From an uncultured Anaerobiospirillum sp. (lineage in GTDB: Bacteria > Pseudomonadota > Gammaproteobacteria > Enterobacterales > Succinivibrionaceae), in the NCBI GenBank assembly GCA_944389615.1, contig CALXNA010000031.1, positions 1-40,101 on the forward strand: 40,101 bases of DNA. The letters run 5' to 3'. Below the pieces are notes generated by a model. It made no database searches. It had not been told where the DNA came from and was given only the letters and a program-made list of their open reading frames with translations. The position numbers were made by a program, and so were the translations under genes. Shown in pieces: positions 8,759 through 16,775 of this stretch. Numbering within the stretch: the first letter of the stretch is position 1; each line of letters starts with the position of its first letter.

Positions 8759-9892
8759 TTAGCCCCAGATACGGCGGGAGAGCTCGACCACCAAGTCGAC
8801 CTTGGCCCATTGCTGCTCGAAGGTTAAGGCGTTGCCTTCCTCGGTGGAGGCGAAGCCGCACTGCGGCGAGACGCAGAGATTGTCTAATGGGAAGTACTCG
8901 GCGGCCTGACGGACGCGGGCCTCTAAGGCCTTGAGGTCTTCAAGCTCAGGGCGCTTGCTCGTGACGATGCCTAAGACCACCTGCTTGTCGTGCGGGATGG
9001 CCTTTAAGGCCTCAAAGGAGCCCGAGCGCTCGTCGTCATACTCAAGGTAGAAGCCGTCGACATTTTCCTTGGCAAAGAGGGTGGTGGTGACGCCATCGTA
9101 GCTGCCCTTGGAGAAGAAGTGCGAGCGGTAGTTGCCGCGGCAGAAGTGGGTGCAAATGGTCAGGTCGGATGGCTTGTCCTTGAGGCAGGCGTTGTTGGCC
9201 AATAAGTAGAGCTCAGAGAGGCGTGCCACATCGAGCTTGTTCTTGGCGACTAAGTCTGGATCGAGCAGGGCGGCCCAAGCGCAGTCGTCGATCTGGATGC
9301 TGCGGCACCCGGCAGCGTAGAGGTCGGCAAAGACCTCGCGGTAGGCGGCGCCTAAGGCCTCAGCCAAGTCCTCTTCGCTCGCGTAGAAGTCGCGCCACGT
9401 GGACGCGCTGGTACCGGCGTCACGCACCTTGAGCAGGTTCGATAAGGTTTGGGCGGGAGCCGGTACCGTTTGGCGGGCTTGCAGGCCGTAGCCGTCTTGC
9501 TCAAACTGCTTGACGAACTTGAAGTGCTCAACAAATGGGTGGTTGTGGCCGGAGAGCTGGCCTTCTAAGGCAGCGGTCTCAGCGCGGGTATCGATACCGA
9601 CAAAGTGGAAGCCTTGCTTGGTCTCAACGCGCTTGATGCCGCCTAAACCCCACATAAAGTCCAAGTGCCACCAGCTGCGGCGGAACTCGCCATCGGTGAT
9701 ACCGCGCAGACCATGCTTGATCTGTTGGGCGATCAGGTCGCGGATGCACTCGTCTTCAACTTGCTTGAGCCCGGCGTCATCGAGCAGGCCTTGGCGATGG
9801 AGGTTACGGGCATTCTTAAGCTTCTCAGGGCGCAGGTAGGAGCCTACGACATCAGCACGGAACGGGGCGGTGGTGCGGACAGTAAACGACAT
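8759..9892 (-). CDS. MetE C-terminal-domain-like methyltransferase, paralogue 1
   Basis: A 377-residue member of the same family as its neighbour at 7331-8461. Long stretches are identical, for example around PFRADVVGS, GLRGITDGEFRRS and LCVSPQCGFASTEEGN. The zinc-ligand pattern is complete: His-x-Cys in ICTHFCRGNY, Glu in YLEYDDE and Cys in VSPQCG. The ATG at 9892 has AAGGAGAG just upstream. The two genes look like a tandem duplication that has since diverged; differences concentrate between residues ~65 and 215, which may reflect different substrates. The natural reaction is probably methyl transfer to homocysteine or an analogue, inferred from family. The adjacent leader (9893-10140) has hairpins but no methionine-type riboswitch or MetJ box that I could recognise. 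Confidence 0.9.
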   Translation of the reverse strand: MSFTVRTTAPFRADVVGSYLRPEKLKNARNLHRQGLLDDAGLKQVEDECIRDLIAQQIKHGLRGITDGEFRRSWWHLDFMWGLGGIKRVETKQGFHFVGIDTRAETAALEGQLSGHNHPFVEHFKFVKQFEQDGYGLQARQTVPAPAQTLSNLLKVRDAGTSASTWRDFYASEEDLAEALGAAYREVFADLYAAGCRSIQIDDCAWAALLDPDLVAKNKLDVARLSELYLLANNACLKDKPSDLTICTHFCRGNYRSHFFSKGSYDGVTTTLFAKENVDGFYLEYDDERSGSFEALKAIPHDKQVVLGIVTSKRPELEDLKALEARVRQAAEYFPLDNLCVSPQCGFASTEEGNALTFEQQWAKVDLVVELSRRIWG

Positions 9893-10424
9893 TTCTCTCT
9901 CCTTGCGCAGTCACGCGCGTTTGCGGCCCAAGGTGGGCAATCAGTCAGTAGTCAGTTCTTATGTTGGTGTTCGTGTCCTGCCTCCGATGGCGTAGGCGCG
10001 GGCTAGTGCGTCAGCTTACGCCCCGTACCACGGCTATTGGTGCGGGGCAGCTGCCATCAGGAGGGCATGGGCCTAAGATACCTGCAAGCTCGGTCATAGT
10101 CTAATTCTATTTTCCTATGAGCTTTTATAACTAAAAGCTATCACACCGGCGCCGCGGCTTATTTACGCCGCTCCGCAGGGCGCGCCCTGAGCGCAGATGG
10201 TTCGCCCGCAACCGCACTGCCCGCTTGCGCACCAATAAGGTGCATCAAAACATAGCGCCCGCCCCTCGGGGACAGCGCCCGCAAACGCTGGCCTCAGTTG
10301 GTGTACTGAGCGGGCAACTTTTCATTTTGCTGCCAAGATTCAGAATGATGCCCCCATACAATGGCGCCACCGACGCCGAGGGGGCTGGCACCAAGCCTTT
10401 GGCGAAGGGCAAGCGCGAGGTTTC
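9893..10424. other. Divergent intergenic region between MetE-like and DUF805 genes
   Basis: About 530 bp without a gene. It contains a hairpin GCCCCGTACC / GGTGCGGGGC at 10020-10048 in the minus-strand leader, a TAGAAT (minus strand, near 10110) that could be the -10 of the MetE-like gene, an inverted repeat at 10120-10139, and a copy of the AGCGCCCGCCCC 12-mer at 10254-10265. A half-site TGGTGTAC at 10299-10306 matches the DUF805 palindrome. Confidence 0.5.
10120..10139. promoter_or_regulatory. Inverted repeat AGCTTTTA-TAAC-TAAAAGCT
   Basis: Perfect 8-bp arms around a 4-base centre, just upstream of the likely promoter of the first MetE-like gene. It could be an operator or a hairpin. No T tract follows in either direction, so a terminator is less likely. 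Confidence 0.4.
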
Positions 10425-10453
10425 TTAACTTAGTACACCACGTGGTGTACAAT
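10425..10453 (+). promoter_or_regulatory. DUF805 promoter with an 18-bp palindromic operator in the spacer
   Basis: TTAACT (10425-10430) and TACAAT (10448-10453) are exactly 17 bp apart. The perfect palindrome GTACACCACGTGGTGTAC (10433-10450) fills the spacer and overlaps the -10. The first DUF805 gene begins 54 bases downstream. A repressor bound here would block RNA polymerase; a matching half-site lies at 10299. Confidence 0.7.
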
Positions 10454-10506
10454 CGCAATTGGAGCCACCCCGCTGGGGGTTGCCCACTGACAAGCATGAG
10501 GTTCTT

Positions 10507-11235
10507 ATGATCAGTTTTGGTACCGCCTTGAAGCTTCTGATCAAGCGCGGTTTGGCCGTCAAGTGCCGCATTTCACGCGCGGAGTTCTGGTGGAGCTACT
10601 TGGCCATCTTCCTTGCCATGATAGTCGACTATGTCTTTATCATCATCGCCGCGGTGATGGCCGATTCGGTGCCGGTGGTAGGGCTGATCCTGTTACTGGT
10701 CTTCGGCCTTGCGGCGATCGCGCTCGCGGTGCTGTGGGTCATACTCTCGATCAGACGTGTCCACGACCTCGATATGTCCGGCTGGTGGGTGCTCTTCATG
10801 CTGTTGCCGTACTGTGGCAGCGCCATCGTGCTCGGTATGTGCTTAGTTAAGGGCACGCCGGGCGCCAACCGCTTCGGCCCTGACCCATACGCTCCGGGCG
10901 TCATCGATGACATCTTGGCCCAGCACAAGCCGATGCCGCAGCCACAAAACTTCCAGCAAGGCTATGCCCAGCCGGGCGTCCAGCCTCAGGGCTTCCCGCA
11001 GCAGCAAGGTTACGCCCAGCAAGGCTTTAACCAAGGTTATCATCAGCCTGCCGCTAATCAGCAACCGGGTTTCGCCCAGCCACAAACCTACGTCCAGCCT
11101 AACGGCACGCAGCCGCAGGACTTCGTACCGCCACAGGCTGCCCCGCAACCGGAGTTAACAGCGGCTCCGCAGGTTCCGGCGGCCGATGCCTCCTTCCAGC
11201 AATCTGAATCCCAACCAAACAATCAGCAGCAATAG
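10507..11235 (+). CDS. DUF805 family membrane protein, copy 1
   Basis: This 242-residue inner-membrane protein has the DUF805 hallmarks: an N-terminal CRISRAEFWW motif, hydrophobic helices at ~27-55 and ~58-82, then the RRVHDLDMSGWW motif, another hydrophobic segment ending in LGMCLVKG, and GANRFGPDPYAP. From ~140 on, a Gln/Pro-rich, low-complexity tail rich in QPQG and QQ pairs probably faces the cytosol and is disordered. The family's role is not established. I chose the ATG at 10507 (MISFGTALK) because GAGG precedes it and both sister genes start there; an in-frame ATG at 10459 lies too near the promoter. It is the first of three tandem copies. Confidence 0.88.
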   Translation: MISFGTALKLLIKRGLAVKCRISRAEFWWSYLAIFLAMIVDYVFIIIAAVMADSVPVVGLILLLVFGLAAIALAVLWVILSIRRVHDLDMSGWWVLFMLLPYCGSAIVLGMCLVKGTPGANRFGPDPYAPGVIDDILAQHKPMPQPQNFQQGYAQPGVQPQGFPQQQGYAQQGFNQGYHQPAANQQPGFAQPQTYVQPNGTQPQDFVPPQAAPQPELTAAPQVPAADASFQQSESQPNNQQQ

Positions 11236-11242
11236 GCCTGCA

Positions 11243-11266
11243 AGCCTAGGCCAGCAGACCTAGGCT
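11243..11266 (+). terminator. Hairpin after DUF805 copy 1
   Basis: AGCCTAGG and CCTAGGCT form a perfect 8-bp stem with an 8-base loop, eight bases after the stop codon. No T tract follows, so it may be a weak terminator or an mRNA-stabilising hairpin. Confidence 0.4.
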
Positions 11267-11394
11267 CAGCGCCCGCCCCAGTCAGCTGAGGGCGCAAGCT
11301 GCGTCCGTTGGGCCCGCATCCCCGGCCCAACGCTTTCCATCAACCAAAGCCGTCCCGAAGGGAGCGGCTCCCTGTGACAAACAAGAGGTTTTCT

Positions 11395-11955
11395 ATGATC
11401 GGTTTTGGTACCGCCCTGAAGTTACTGCCTAAGCGTGGTCTTGACATTAGTTGCCGTATCTCGCGTGCCGAGTATTGGTGGGACGTGTTAGCCTTCGTCC
11501 TCATGAACATGGTGATCGCCATTCTCACTGCGCTGCTGCCGATCTTTGGCATCTTGTTCTTGCTGACCTTCGTCTGGTCGATCATCGCCACGATTCGCCG
11601 CTTCCACGACCTCGACAAGTCGGGCTGGTGGATGCTACTTTATTTGATCCCGGGCATCGGCGGCCTCATCATCTTCATTATGTGCTTGCTCAAGGGCACG
11701 CAAGGCCCAAACCGCTTCGGCCCTGATCCATATGCCCCGGGCGTCGTTGAAAGCGCTTTAGCGGGCATCAAGCCAATGCCACAGGCCATGCCGCAAAACT
11801 TCCAGCAGCAAGGCTATGCCCAACCTCAGGGCTTACCACAGCAGCCGGGCATCCACCAGCCGCAGTATCAGCAAGATCCGCAGCCTCAACAGCCGCAGCA
11901 AGGCCAGCCTAGCGCCGCAGCTCCAGCATCCCAGCAAAACAACCAGCAGCAATAA
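11395..11955 (+). CDS. DUF805 family membrane protein, copy 2
   Basis: A 186-residue paralogue of its neighbours. It shares CRISRAEYWW, the RRFHDLDKSGWW motif, a further membrane segment ending in IMCLLKG, and GPNRFGPDPYAPG, followed by a shorter Gln/Pro-rich tail. The ATG at 11395 is preceded by AGAGG. The N-terminal membrane segments are shorter than in copy 1. It lies 159 bp after copy 1; no clear promoter was found, so cotranscription is possible. Function unknown. Confidence 0.87.
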   Translation: MIGFGTALKLLPKRGLDISCRISRAEYWWDVLAFVLMNMVIAILTALLPIFGILFLLTFVWSIIATIRRFHDLDKSGWWMLLYLIPGIGGLIIFIMCLLKGTQGPNRFGPDPYAPGVVESALAGIKPMPQAMPQNFQQQGYAQPQGLPQQPGIHQPQYQQDPQPQQPQQGQPSAAAPASQQNNQQQ

Positions 11956-11998
11956 ACCAAGCGCCCACTCCCTGAGAGCTAAGGGAGCGTGACGCCGC

Positions 11999-12045
11999 AG
12001 CGTTGGGCTTAAGGTGTAATGTCCGCCTTGGGCTCAGCGCTTTTT
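11999..12045 (+). terminator. Terminator after DUF805 copy 2
   Basis: A long imperfect stem, AGCGTTGGGCTTAAGG pairing with CCTTGGGCTCAGCGCT, is followed by TTTTT. A related hairpin follows copy 3, so the duplicated unit includes this 3' flank. A smaller stem (CTCCC/GGGAG) lies at 11968-11987. Confidence 0.7.
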
Positions 12046-12278
12046 CATTGCCGCTTCGCTAGATTATGTTAAGTTATAAAACAGAGATCGCGTGGCGCGG
12101 TGCAGCAGGGTGATGCGCCCAGCGTCTGTCCTGAATTGAAGTTGCGCGCACTGTTGGCCAAGTCTTTGCACCAAGGGGCGGAGCCTTGCGGCGCCCGACT
12201 GGATCCGGGCCGCGCAAGCGCCGTGCTGCCGCCTCCTAAGAGGTGTGGCGCGATCTAACCAACATAAGGAGCTGTTTT
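12046..12278 (+). other. Spacer upstream of DUF805 copy 3
   Basis: About 230 bp with an AT-rich stretch at ~12060-12080 (TTATGTTAAGTTATAAAA) that could contain a promoter. The same TTATGTTAA motif recurs after copy 3 near 13012. No gene seen. Confidence 0.4.
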
Positions 12279-12905
12279 ATGATCAGTTTTGGTACCGCCC
12301 TGAAGTTGCTGCCCAAGCGCGGCTTAACCGCTAAGTGCCGTATCTCGCGCGCTGAGTTTTGGTGGGACTACTTGGCCATCGTCCTTGCCATGATTGTGAT
12401 CTCGATCCTCACCGTGATCTTGCCGATCTTCGGCATTCTGTTCTTAGCGACCACCGTGCTCTGGGTCATCATCTCGATTCGCCGCGTCCACGACCTCGAC
12501 ATGTCCGGTTGGTGGGTGCTCTTTATGCTGCTCCCTTACCTCGGTGGTGCCATTGTGCTGGGCATGTGCATGGTTAAGGGCAATGTCGGCTCCAACCGCT
12601 TCGGCCCTGACCCTTACGCTCCGGGCGTCATCGACGACCTGCTGGCCCCGAAGCAGGGAGTGCCAATGCCGCAACCGATGCCGCAGAACTTCCAGCCCCA
12701 ACCGGGCTTCCCACAGCCCCAAGGTGGGGTGCAACCACAGGGCTTTGCACAGCCTCAAGGCTTCAACCCTCAAGGCCAGCCGGGCTTTAACCAAGGCTAT
12801 CAGCAGCCTGCCGCTAATCAACAACCGGGCTTAGCCCAGCCGCAGGCCTACGTCCAGCCTAACGGCGCGCAGCCTGAAGCTCAACCCAACTACCAACAGC
12901 AATAG
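12279..12905 (+). CDS. DUF805 family membrane protein, copy 3
   Basis: A 208-residue paralogue, closer to copy 1 in the RRVHDLDMSGWWVLFMLLPY region and closer to copy 2 in LPIFGILFL, so it looks like a mosaic of the two or an intermediate. Same layout: two N-terminal membrane segments, the DUF805 motif, a further membrane segment, SNRFGPDPYAPG, then a Gln/Pro-rich tail. ATG at 12279 with TAAGGAG upstream. A strong terminator follows. Function unknown. Confidence 0.88.
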   Translation: MISFGTALKLLPKRGLTAKCRISRAEFWWDYLAIVLAMIVISILTVILPIFGILFLATTVLWVIISIRRVHDLDMSGWWVLFMLLPYLGGAIVLGMCMVKGNVGSNRFGPDPYAPGVIDDLLAPKQGVPMPQPMPQNFQPQPGFPQPQGGVQPQGFAQPQGFNPQGQPGFNQGYQQPAANQQPGLAQPQAYVQPNGAQPEAQPNYQQQ

Positions 12906-12944
12906 CCCCAGCGCCCGCTCCCAATGAGCTTCTAAGGGCGCAGC

Positions 12945-12990
12945 AGCGTTGAGCTTGAGGTGCAAGATGCGCCGCGGGCTCAGCGCTTTT
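12945..12990 (+). terminator. Terminator after DUF805 copy 3
   Basis: AGCGTTGAGC (12945-12954) pairs with GCTCAGCGCT (12978-12987), followed by TTTT. It is related in sequence to the terminator at 11999-12045. Confidence 0.65.
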
Positions 12991-13058
12991 CAGGGCTGCC
13001 TGTGTTAACTTATGTTAAATAAATCGCTAGCCCCATGAGCCTGCGGCGGCCCATGTGG

Positions 13059-14009
13059 TTAGTGCTCGGGACTGGGGGCATCGAGCAGGACGTCTTCGGC
13101 CGGGATAAAGTCCATGACGTATTGGCGCAGGATCTCAAGGTAGCGCTGCGCCAGCAAGCTCATCTTATGGTGGCGCTGATAGACCGAGATGAGCTCCATG
13201 GTCTCATCAGACTGAAGCGGCACCGAGACGATGTTGTCGCCATTGAGGTCGGAGCTGAGCAGGCCTGAGGCAATGGTGTAGCCGCGCAGGCCGATGAGTA
13301 GGTTGAATAGGGTGGCGCGGTCGGTCACCACGATGTTCTTGGCCACGACCTCGGTGGAGTGGAGCTCTTCGGCGAAGTAAAAGGAGTTGTTGGTGCCTTG
13401 GTCGTAGACCAAGCGCGGGTAGTCGCTGAGCTCTTCTAAGGTCAGCTCGCTGCGCTGCGCGAGCGGATGGTCGCGGCACAGGAAGATGTGGGGCTGGGCC
13501 AAAAACAGGCTCTTGTAGCCTAAGTCCTTGCTTTGCAGCAAGTTGACGATGACCGAGCGGTTGAAGTGCGACAGGTAGATGATACCCAGCTCCGAGCGCC
13601 CCGAGACCACGTCCTCGATGATGTCATAGGTGCGCGACTCACGCAGCGAGAACTCGTACTCGTCCTTGGTGTACTCCTTGACCAAGTTGACGAAGGCGTT
13701 GACCACAAAGGCGTAGTGGTGCGAGGAAATCGAAAAGACGCGCCGCACCTTGCGCTCGCTGCGATAGTGGGCCAAGAGCAAGTCGGCCTGCTCAATCACT
13801 TGTTGGGCGTAGGCGAGGAACTTGTAGCCTTCCTCGGTCAGGTTGACCCCGCGCTTGCTGCGCTCAAAGATGGTAATGCCCATCTCCTCTTCGAGAGTTG
13901 CGATCGCCCGCGACAACGCAGGCTGCGAGATGTAGAGTGCAGCCGCCGCCTTTTGCAAGGAGAGGTGGTGGGCTACCGCAATGAGATAGCGCAGCTGATT
14001 GAGGGTCAT
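13059..14009 (-). CDS. LysR-family transcriptional regulator
   Basis: A 316-residue protein with the typical winged HTH at residues 1-60 (MTLNQLRYLIAVAHHLSLQKAAA, SQPALSRAIATLEEEMG, LFER-like IFERSKRGVNLTEEG) and a two-lobed substrate-binding-like domain from ~90 to 300. The length is normal for the family. The ATG at 14009 has AGGAG 10 bases upstream and lies 11 bases after the stop of the preceding gene, so it is probably cotranscribed with the two unknown genes and perhaps dam. LysR proteins usually regulate a nearby or divergent gene and respond to a small molecule; here the target and ligand are unknown. It converges on DUF805 copy 3. Confidence 0.92.
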   Translation of the reverse strand: MTLNQLRYLIAVAHHLSLQKAAAALYISQPALSRAIATLEEEMGITIFERSKRGVNLTEEGYKFLAYAQQVIEQADLLLAHYRSERKVRRVFSISSHHYAFVVNAFVNLVKEYTKDEYEFSLRESRTYDIIEDVVSGRSELGIIYLSHFNRSVIVNLLQSKDLGYKSLFLAQPHIFLCRDHPLAQRSELTLEELSDYPRLVYDQGTNNSFYFAEELHSTEVVAKNIVVTDRATLFNLLIGLRGYTIASGLLSSDLNGDNIVSVPLQSDETMELISVYQRHHKMSLLAQRYLEILRQYVMDFIPAEDVLLDAPSPEH

Positions 14010-14020
14010 AGCACACGCTC

Positions 14021-14755
14021 CTACTTAACCGAGAGCGCGGCCGGGACGGAGTCCTCAAACAGCCTGAGGGTGGTCTTGATGCCTTGGGCGCGGCGCTCCT
14101 TTTCGCCGTCGCAGAAGGCCTTGAACTGCTTGTGCAGCAAGGAGTTGCATTCGGCCTCGGTAAAGGCCGCCTGTTCGCAATGGAAGCGCTCGATCAGCAT
14201 ATGGGTGAGGGCCTCCTCGGGATCCTCGGCAGCGGCAAGCTCCTCGGCGTGCTCTTGGGCTAGCTGTTGACGCAGCTCCTTACCGTGCTCGCTGTCCTCG
14301 AAATCTAAGAACAGCGCGTTGCTGTTGCGCGGCATCAAACGCTTAGTGCAATCGGTGCGAAATGGAATGTAGGCCACGGCGCCATCGGCCCCAAATTCGG
14401 CCAAAGGAGCGGCCGTCACTTCACTGCGGTCGAAGACCGCGGCCTCAATCACCTGACCTCTGTGGTAGGAGAGCATCAGCCAATGGGTGTCATTGCTGCG
14501 CTGGCGGTAGTGAATGAATTGATCCTCATCGTCCAAGTACGGGCATTGTAAGATGAGGTAGGTTTGATCAACCTTGAAGTTGCGGATCGGATGGCACCCG
14601 GCTAAGCGACCATCGGGGAGGTAGTATTTGGCCTTGCCTGCGCCGAGGGCATCGACCTCATAGATGACGTGCGGCGCCCCCGTTTCATAGTAGTCATTGG
14701 CAAAACGCGGCTTGGCGGCCAACTTCTTGGTCTTCTTCGTGCGTGCTTTGGCCAC
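14021..14755 (-). CDS. Conserved-looking hypothetical protein
   Basis: A protein of about 244 residues that I do not recognise. The N-terminus is basic (KARTKKTKKLAAKPRF); residues ~28-135 look like a small beta-rich domain, followed by a Glu/Ala-rich helical stretch (~165-200) with cysteines around FHCEQAAFTEAECN. An ATG at 14761 sits immediately after GAGGAG, which is too close, so I prefer the GTG at 14755 with a 6-base gap. It is the third gene of the apparent dam - unknown - unknown - lysR run, 11 bases before lysR. No signal peptide or membrane segment. Confidence 0.72.
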   Translation of the reverse strand: MAKARTKKTKKLAAKPRFANDYYETGAPHVIYEVDALGAGKAKYYLPDGRLAGCHPIRNFKVDQTYLILQCPYLDDEDQFIHYRQRSNDTHWLMLSYHRGQVIEAAVFDRSEVTAAPLAEFGADGAVAYIPFRTDCTKRLMPRNSNALFLDFEDSEHGKELRQQLAQEHAEELAAAEDPEEALTHMLIERFHCEQAAFTEAECNSLLHKQFKAFCDGEKERRAQGIKTTLRLFEDSVPAALSVK

Positions 14756-14822
14756 AATCATCTCCTCTTAGGCTATTGGGCAGGTTTAGGCGCTTGGGCT
14801 TTGGGCTTTTTGCGCGAGGGGT

Positions 14823-15368
14823 CTATGGTAACAAAGGATCGAGCGGAGCGATATACTCCTCAATCGCAATGCCGTGCAACGACAGCATCATCGAGCCGCG
14901 CAGGTAGACGCGGTCGTAGATGCTCCCCGGAATGCTGGGGTTGCTCAGCACAAAGTTAAAGGCAACCAGCAGCTGCTCGGGGCTGTTGATGCACTTTTCG
15001 TGGCGCCACTTGGCCACCGCCAAGATCGTCTTGTTCATAGCAAGGTCAATCTCGGCGTCAAGGCGCACCGGCTCCATGTCGGGGTCGAGAATCATCAGAC
15101 TGAAGACCGCCTCGGCGCACAAAAAGGCCGGGGATAAACTTTCGTATTCGCGCAGCGGCAAGTCGCGCTCAATCATGCCGCGCTTGGCGGCCTCGAGCCG
15201 AAACAGAGCTCTGAGCTGCTCCCGATTGAGCGGCGCTTGCACCTTGCTCAGCTCCTTGAGACTCTCAAAGAGCAGGTGCAGCCCAGCATGCATATCTTGG
15301 TGGGCCAGTTCGTTGAGCTCTGCTTCGCTCAGATCGAGGCGCTCGCCTTTGGGCTTATCTGTGCTCAT
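14823..15368 (-). CDS. Hypothetical protein, helical
   Basis: A 181-residue, mostly helical protein I do not recognise. The middle (residues ~80-150) contains LCAEAVFSLMILDPDMEPVR and LAMNKTILAVAKWRHEKC. The ATG at 15368 is preceded by AAGGAG. It begins 81 bases after the dam stop and ends 67 bases before the next gene, so it is likely part of the dam operon. A small cytosolic protein; no function can be assigned from sequence. Confidence 0.75.
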   Translation of the reverse strand: MSTDKPKGERLDLSEAELNELAHQDMHAGLHLLFESLKELSKVQAPLNREQLRALFRLEAAKRGMIERDLPLREYESLSPAFLCAEAVFSLMILDPDMEPVRLDAEIDLAMNKTILAVAKWRHEKCINSPEQLLVAFNFVLSNPSIPGSIYDRVYLRGSMMLSLHGIAIEEYIAPLDPLLP

Positions 15369-15449
15369 GGCGCTCTCCTTCTAAGACCAATCACAGTCTC
15401 ATTGTAGCGCGTAAGCAGCGCCCGCCCCTAGGGTCTAAGTCACGAAAGC

Positions 15450-16775
15450 TTAAGGCTCAGCGCTGACCGCTGCTGGGGCAGAGTGCGGCGGTACCGGCAC
15501 CACTGTGGTCAACTGCTCCTCAAGCTCCGGCGCAGGCGCGGCCTGCTTGATGGCTTGACCGGTGACTTGGTCGATCATGACATGGGTCACCTGCTCAGTC
15601 AGCTGGGCATTGGCGGGGCTATCCGGCATAGGGGCAGTCTTCGGGCCAAGGTGCTCAGACGATACCACGGTTTGAGTGGTAGGTTGAGTCGGCGCCTGGG
15701 CCGTAACCACGACCGGGGTGGCAGGCACAGCTGGGGTAGAAGATGCTGGGGCGACCAGAGCCGTGGTAGGCGCGGGAGCGACCGCAGGCGTTGCCTGAGG
15801 CGGCAGGCCCGGATTGAGCTGGGCCTGGGCGCGCGCGGCAAGCTCGGCACTGCGTGCCACTTGGGCTGGGGTTTTGGCCTTGGGGGCCTCGCATAAGGTG
15901 CTCGGCACCAGCATCAGCGGAATGCGATTCTTGCGCGTGTGGTAGTTGCGCACTACCAGCTCGCGCACCGGGCCGCGCCGGTCACCTTTGACGTTGATGT
16001 TGCGCCGGGCATCGACCGCGGTGATGTTGTAATCCGAGTAGAGCTCGCGGATGAAGTCGGTCGAGGAGTTGGAGAGCATGAACTTGATGCCCTTGGCGCT
16101 GAGCTCGTCGCAGCATTCTTTAAGACGCAGCTGATCGGCGCGGCTAAAGCCGCCACTGCTGTAGCCGGTGAAGTTGGACGAATCGCTCAACGGGTCGTAG
16201 GGTGGGTCTAAGTAGACAAAGGTACCCTTATCGAGACGACGCAGCACCGACGAGAAGTCTTCGCTGTAGAAGGTAACGTTGCAGCTGTTAAAGAAGCGGC
16301 TCACCGCCCGTACCACCGGCTCGTTGACGATGTTAGGGTGTTTGTAGTGGCCAAAGGGGGCGTTGAACTCGCCTTGGCGGTTGACGCGGAACAGGCCGTT
16401 AAAGCAGGTCTTGTTGAGGTAGATGATGCGCGAGGCGCGCTCGACCTTGCTCAGGCTCAGATACGACTTCGGGTCACGGTCGAGGTTGCGCAGCTCGTAG
16501 AAGTATTCAGGGCTGTTCTCGTGGGTCTTAAGCAAGGCAATCAGCTCGTCGACATGGTCTCTGATGACCTCATAGACGCCGATGAGCTCGTGGTTTAAGT
16601 CATTGACGATGGCCTTGTTCGGCTGCAGGGCAAAGAGCACCGCTCCGCCGCCAAAGAAAGGCTCGCAGTAATGGGTAAAGCGCTTAGGAATGAGCGGAGC
16701 CAAGGCGCCTAACAACTGGCGCTTGCCGCCCACCCATTTGAGCACTGGTGCTACCTGATCTGACTTAATAACCAT
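15450..16775 (-). CDS. dam: DNA adenine methylase (Dam, GATC) with long C-terminal tail
   Basis: This enzyme methylates the N6 of adenine, expected in GATC, using SAM. Visible landmarks of the D12 class are KWVGGKR (residues 13-19), motif I EPFFGGGAV (38-46), LNKTCFNGLFRVNRQGEFN, and the catalytic DPPY at 190-193. The catalytic domain ends near residue 283. An extra ~155 residues of Ala/Pro/Thr/Gln-rich sequence follow, absent from typical 270-280-residue Dam proteins. I start at the ATG 16775 (MVIKSDQVAP), which aligns with the family and has a GGTGGGG upstream; 26 more in-frame codons upstream look spurious. Eight GATC sites crowd its promoter region. GATC specificity is inferred from similarity to Dam. 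Confidence 0.93.
   Translation of the reverse strand: MVIKSDQVAPVLKWVGGKRQLLGALAPLIPKRFTHYCEPFFGGGAVLFALQPNKAIVNDLNHELIGVYEVIRDHVDELIALLKTHENSPEYFYELRNLDRDPKSYLSLSKVERASRIIYLNKTCFNGLFRVNRQGEFNAPFGHYKHPNIVNEPVVRAVSRFFNSCNVTFYSEDFSSVLRRLDKGTFVYLDPPYDPLSDSSNFTGYSSGGFSRADQLRLKECCDELSAKGIKFMLSNSSTDFIRELYSDYNITAVDARRNINVKGDRRGPVRELVVRNYHTRKNRIPLMLVPSTLCEAPKAKTPAQVARSAELAARAQAQLNPGLPPQATPAVAPAPTTALVAPASSTPAVPATPVVVTAQAPTQPTTQTVVSSEHLGPKTAPMPDSPANAQLTEQVTHVMIDQVTGQAIKQAAPAPELEEQLTTVVPVPPHSAPAAVSAEP

Noticed and set aside
10120..10139. Rho-independent terminator
   Set aside because: Good stem but AT-rich and without a T tract on either side; an operator fits as well.
13533..14270. 245-residue plus-strand frame
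   Set aside because: Antisense shadow of the lysR gene and its neighbour.
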